From Amblyornis subalaris (Eukaryota > Chordata > Aves > Passeriformes > Ptilonorhynchidae), in NCBI GenBank assembly GCA_018881555.1, contig JACAXG010000070.1, forward strand, positions 682,001-746,000: 64,000 bases of DNA, read 5' to 3'. Positions 61,841-64,000 of the stretch are shown in pieces. The stretch's first letter is position 1. Each line of letters opens with the position of its first letter. The position numbers were made by a program, and so were the translations under genes. The notes beneath the pieces are model-generated. The model ran no database searches and had not been told where the DNA came from. It worked only from the letters and a program-made list of their open reading frames with translations.

Positions 61841-64000
61841 CTCATCCTGCCATCTCCCTCCTGGCACACATTGCACTGCAGTAACCCTAGACTGGGTTAG
61901 GCACTTAACCCCCTGGTCAGTGAGGTCTCAACAGTGGGTTACTGTTGTGGCCTGGAATCTATTTCCTTTGAGTGGAACAGCAGCCTAGCATGCTGCAAAG
62001 GAGTGCTAGAGACTGTCCCCTGTAGTGCCCTCTCATTTCAACACTCTAATTTGCCTGGAAAGCCTTTAAAAGGGACTGCCTTGAAAATTTAACTCTGCAG
62101 AGCATCTCTGTTGCCACACTGACACACACTGCTAGCCAGAATTTTGTGGGAAGCAAAGTAAAGAAGCACTGCTGTGAACTAAAGGGGCTGTATTGGTAAT
62201 AGAACATGAAAGCAGAGATGTCAACACAAAATGATACAAAGCCTAATAACAATACATTGTGCAATTAACATACAGAAACATTCCCTTCAGCAAGGCTTTC
62301 CTCACCTCCCCTTCCCAACATAATCCCTCAGCAGNGAAGCAAGTGGCATGGTGGCTCATGCTTGCCTTCTTGAAGGGAGATTCAGAATCAAGGTTCAGTG
62401 CATCAAAAATCAAAATAAAAGCAAATTAAAATGAGGAACTAGAGACAACTGAGTAAACAAAGTATCCATTCACAAAAGCTAGCCTGCAGACTGATTAAAT
62501 TTTTTTGTACCCTCCGAGGCCTACACTCACTCTCCTAGTGTACTTCCTAGCCACTCTTGCGTCTGCCAGCCCACAGGAGTCAAAGCCCTGAGCTGAGGAC
62601 ACAACACTTGGCGAAGGAGCCTGGCAGAGGGAGCAGCGTGTGTTGCTGCCACTGGAACAGCCTCAAAGCAGTCCACAGAGGTCCTCAGAACTCCAATTAC
62701 TGATTGGTTTAAAAAGCCAACTGTACACAGGCCTGGACACCACAGAGTTGGAGGTACTTTACTGCCCACTGGGAGAGATTCCTCCTCATCCCTCGTGGAA
62801 GTGCTTTTGCCAAGATAAAGCTACGTCTTGTTTAGGGGGAAGAGCCACCATTTCTTTCATACNTTTTACTGACATTTGAGAGCAGACAGGGTCTACAGAT
62901 CAGCTAGAGGAGGATGCATTAATAGCCTACAGTCCTTCAACTGCTTCAACAGACCTATGATTTAAGTGAAAATTTCTATGTTTTGCTGCACAGGCTTGTT
63001 CAAATCTTCATATGGATATGGAGAAAAAGAAACCATCTAAACAACTGCTATAGATTCTAGAACTATAGCTTTCCTTAAGGCACAGTTCAGACAACCCCTA
63101 CATCAGTTTTCTCCCTACTGCCAATCTGTGTTTAAAAACAAGCCAAAAACAAACAAAAAAAGGGGGGGGCGGCAATGAGCAATCTTGCTGCTTGTCCAAA
63201 AGCATTCAACTATGCGTTACCTTCTGATTTATGTGGAAGACTTGGCAAAGTGCCATAGAAGCCAGAAGTGAAGGTATAACATGCAACAGAAGCCAACTTT
63301 GAGCCTGGCACAGAAGCGCATGGAGAAGTCTTGACACAAATGCCATGCTGAGTTCCCCAGCTCTGTGCCTTCACCCCAGATGCATTCCAGAGCCAAATGA
63401 GATACAGAGGATTTCAAAGCCACTCTGACATTTAAAAAGGAAAGTCTGCTAACCTTTNCAGTGGGCACAGTCAGGGGACAGGATTTCTTCTGATCAACCA
63501 ACATGGTCAAAGTCAAGGTATCTTTTTACTGAAGCCCTGGGTCTTTTTAACTAATTTAGACATTCCTATCATTTCTTCCAAAGACTCCAGCATCCTAGCC
63601 TTCCTGTATCTTCCCTCCCACATCCACTTTCCTCCCTGAAGGTTTAGGTAATAATGTCGAGTACCAACAATCAAAGCACCTTGGTCTTAGAAGTACCATG
63701 AAGTACATACACCAACCATGGTACATTTTCACAAACTAACCCCAGGCTGCTGGCTTGGGATCAGTCACTAACCAGGAGAGGGGAAATCCTTGTCACAGCA
63801 GCTTCTAGAGGTCTGAGAAAGCCCTGGCACAGAGCACAGCAGTTCTGTGCCAGGAACTCTGCTCATCACCTGCATTGGCCTTTGTCCAACAGGATACCAT
63901 CACATNAGAATTGCCAGTGGCTGAGTGCTTTGATGAACAGAAGCATTGGAGACACCAACAAGAACATATAACTTTTGTCCCACAGCTCGCCAAAGAGTTA
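61841..64000 (-). other. Possible 3' UTR or flank of a convergent neighbour
   Basis: No convincing exon appears on either strand. Synteny recalled from human would place the 3' end of CMTR1 here on the - strand. The open frames at 62527-62769 and 63229-63516 on the - strand do not resemble a methyltransferase or WW-domain sequence. The stretch reads as UTR, intron or intergenic DNA. It holds an A-rich/G-rich run at about 63140-63175 (AAAC-type repeats, then eight G). Confidence 0.25.

Noticed and set aside
63229..63516. C-terminal exon of CMTR1 on the - strand
   Set aside because: Expected from synteny, but the translation shows no recognisable CMTR1 or WW-domain residues and no clear splice acceptor.

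Overview
The window looks like vertebrate nuclear DNA from a bird, most likely a passerine. It contains many CR1 LINE fragments whose 3' ends finish in the avian ATTCTGTGA-type octamer repeat. It has one CpG-island promoter, GT-AG introns, and a tRNA-Ile-derived SINE with a CR1 tail that resembles the songbird SINE family I know as TguSINE1. An avian-type solo LTR is also present. Isolated single N characters are scattered through the sequence. There are no bacterial features, operons or CRISPR arrays.

Only one protein-coding gene can be supported. It is a four-exon gene on the + strand, and I identify it as CCDC167, a small coiled-coil protein with a C-terminal membrane anchor. Coding exons lie at 48921-48959, 56284-56378, 58759-58811 and 60900-61003. 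Spliced, they encode 96 residues, against 97 in the human protein as I remember it. All reading-frame phases join cleanly, and the C-terminus ends in a WTM motif as in human. The promoter is a CpG island (about 48480-49170) with a perfect NRF1-type site 19 bp upstream of the start codon and a YY1-type site further up.

The first 48 kb is gene-poor and I find no convincing exon there. It contains a strong hairpin (209-259), a perfect 55-bp duplication (5522 and 7320), microsatellites and CR1 fragments of several ages. It also holds a solo ERV LTR (18852-19375), a decayed L1/Tx1-like endonuclease fragment (28148-28417) and the SINE (30737-30888). Old L3-type CR1 pieces lie at 25765-26170, 31040-31390 and 45560-46180.

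Intron 1 carries two opposed CR1 pieces, a MIR-like fragment and an 18-bp perfect palindrome rich in homeodomain-type TAAT cores. Downstream, the CCDC167 poly(A) signal (61748) faces an opposite-strand poly(A)-type signal (61835) across a poly-C tract. This suggests a convergent neighbour whose 3' UTR may occupy the last 2 kb. In human I recall CMTR1 lying tail-to-tail with CCDC167, but I cannot confirm its coding sequence here.
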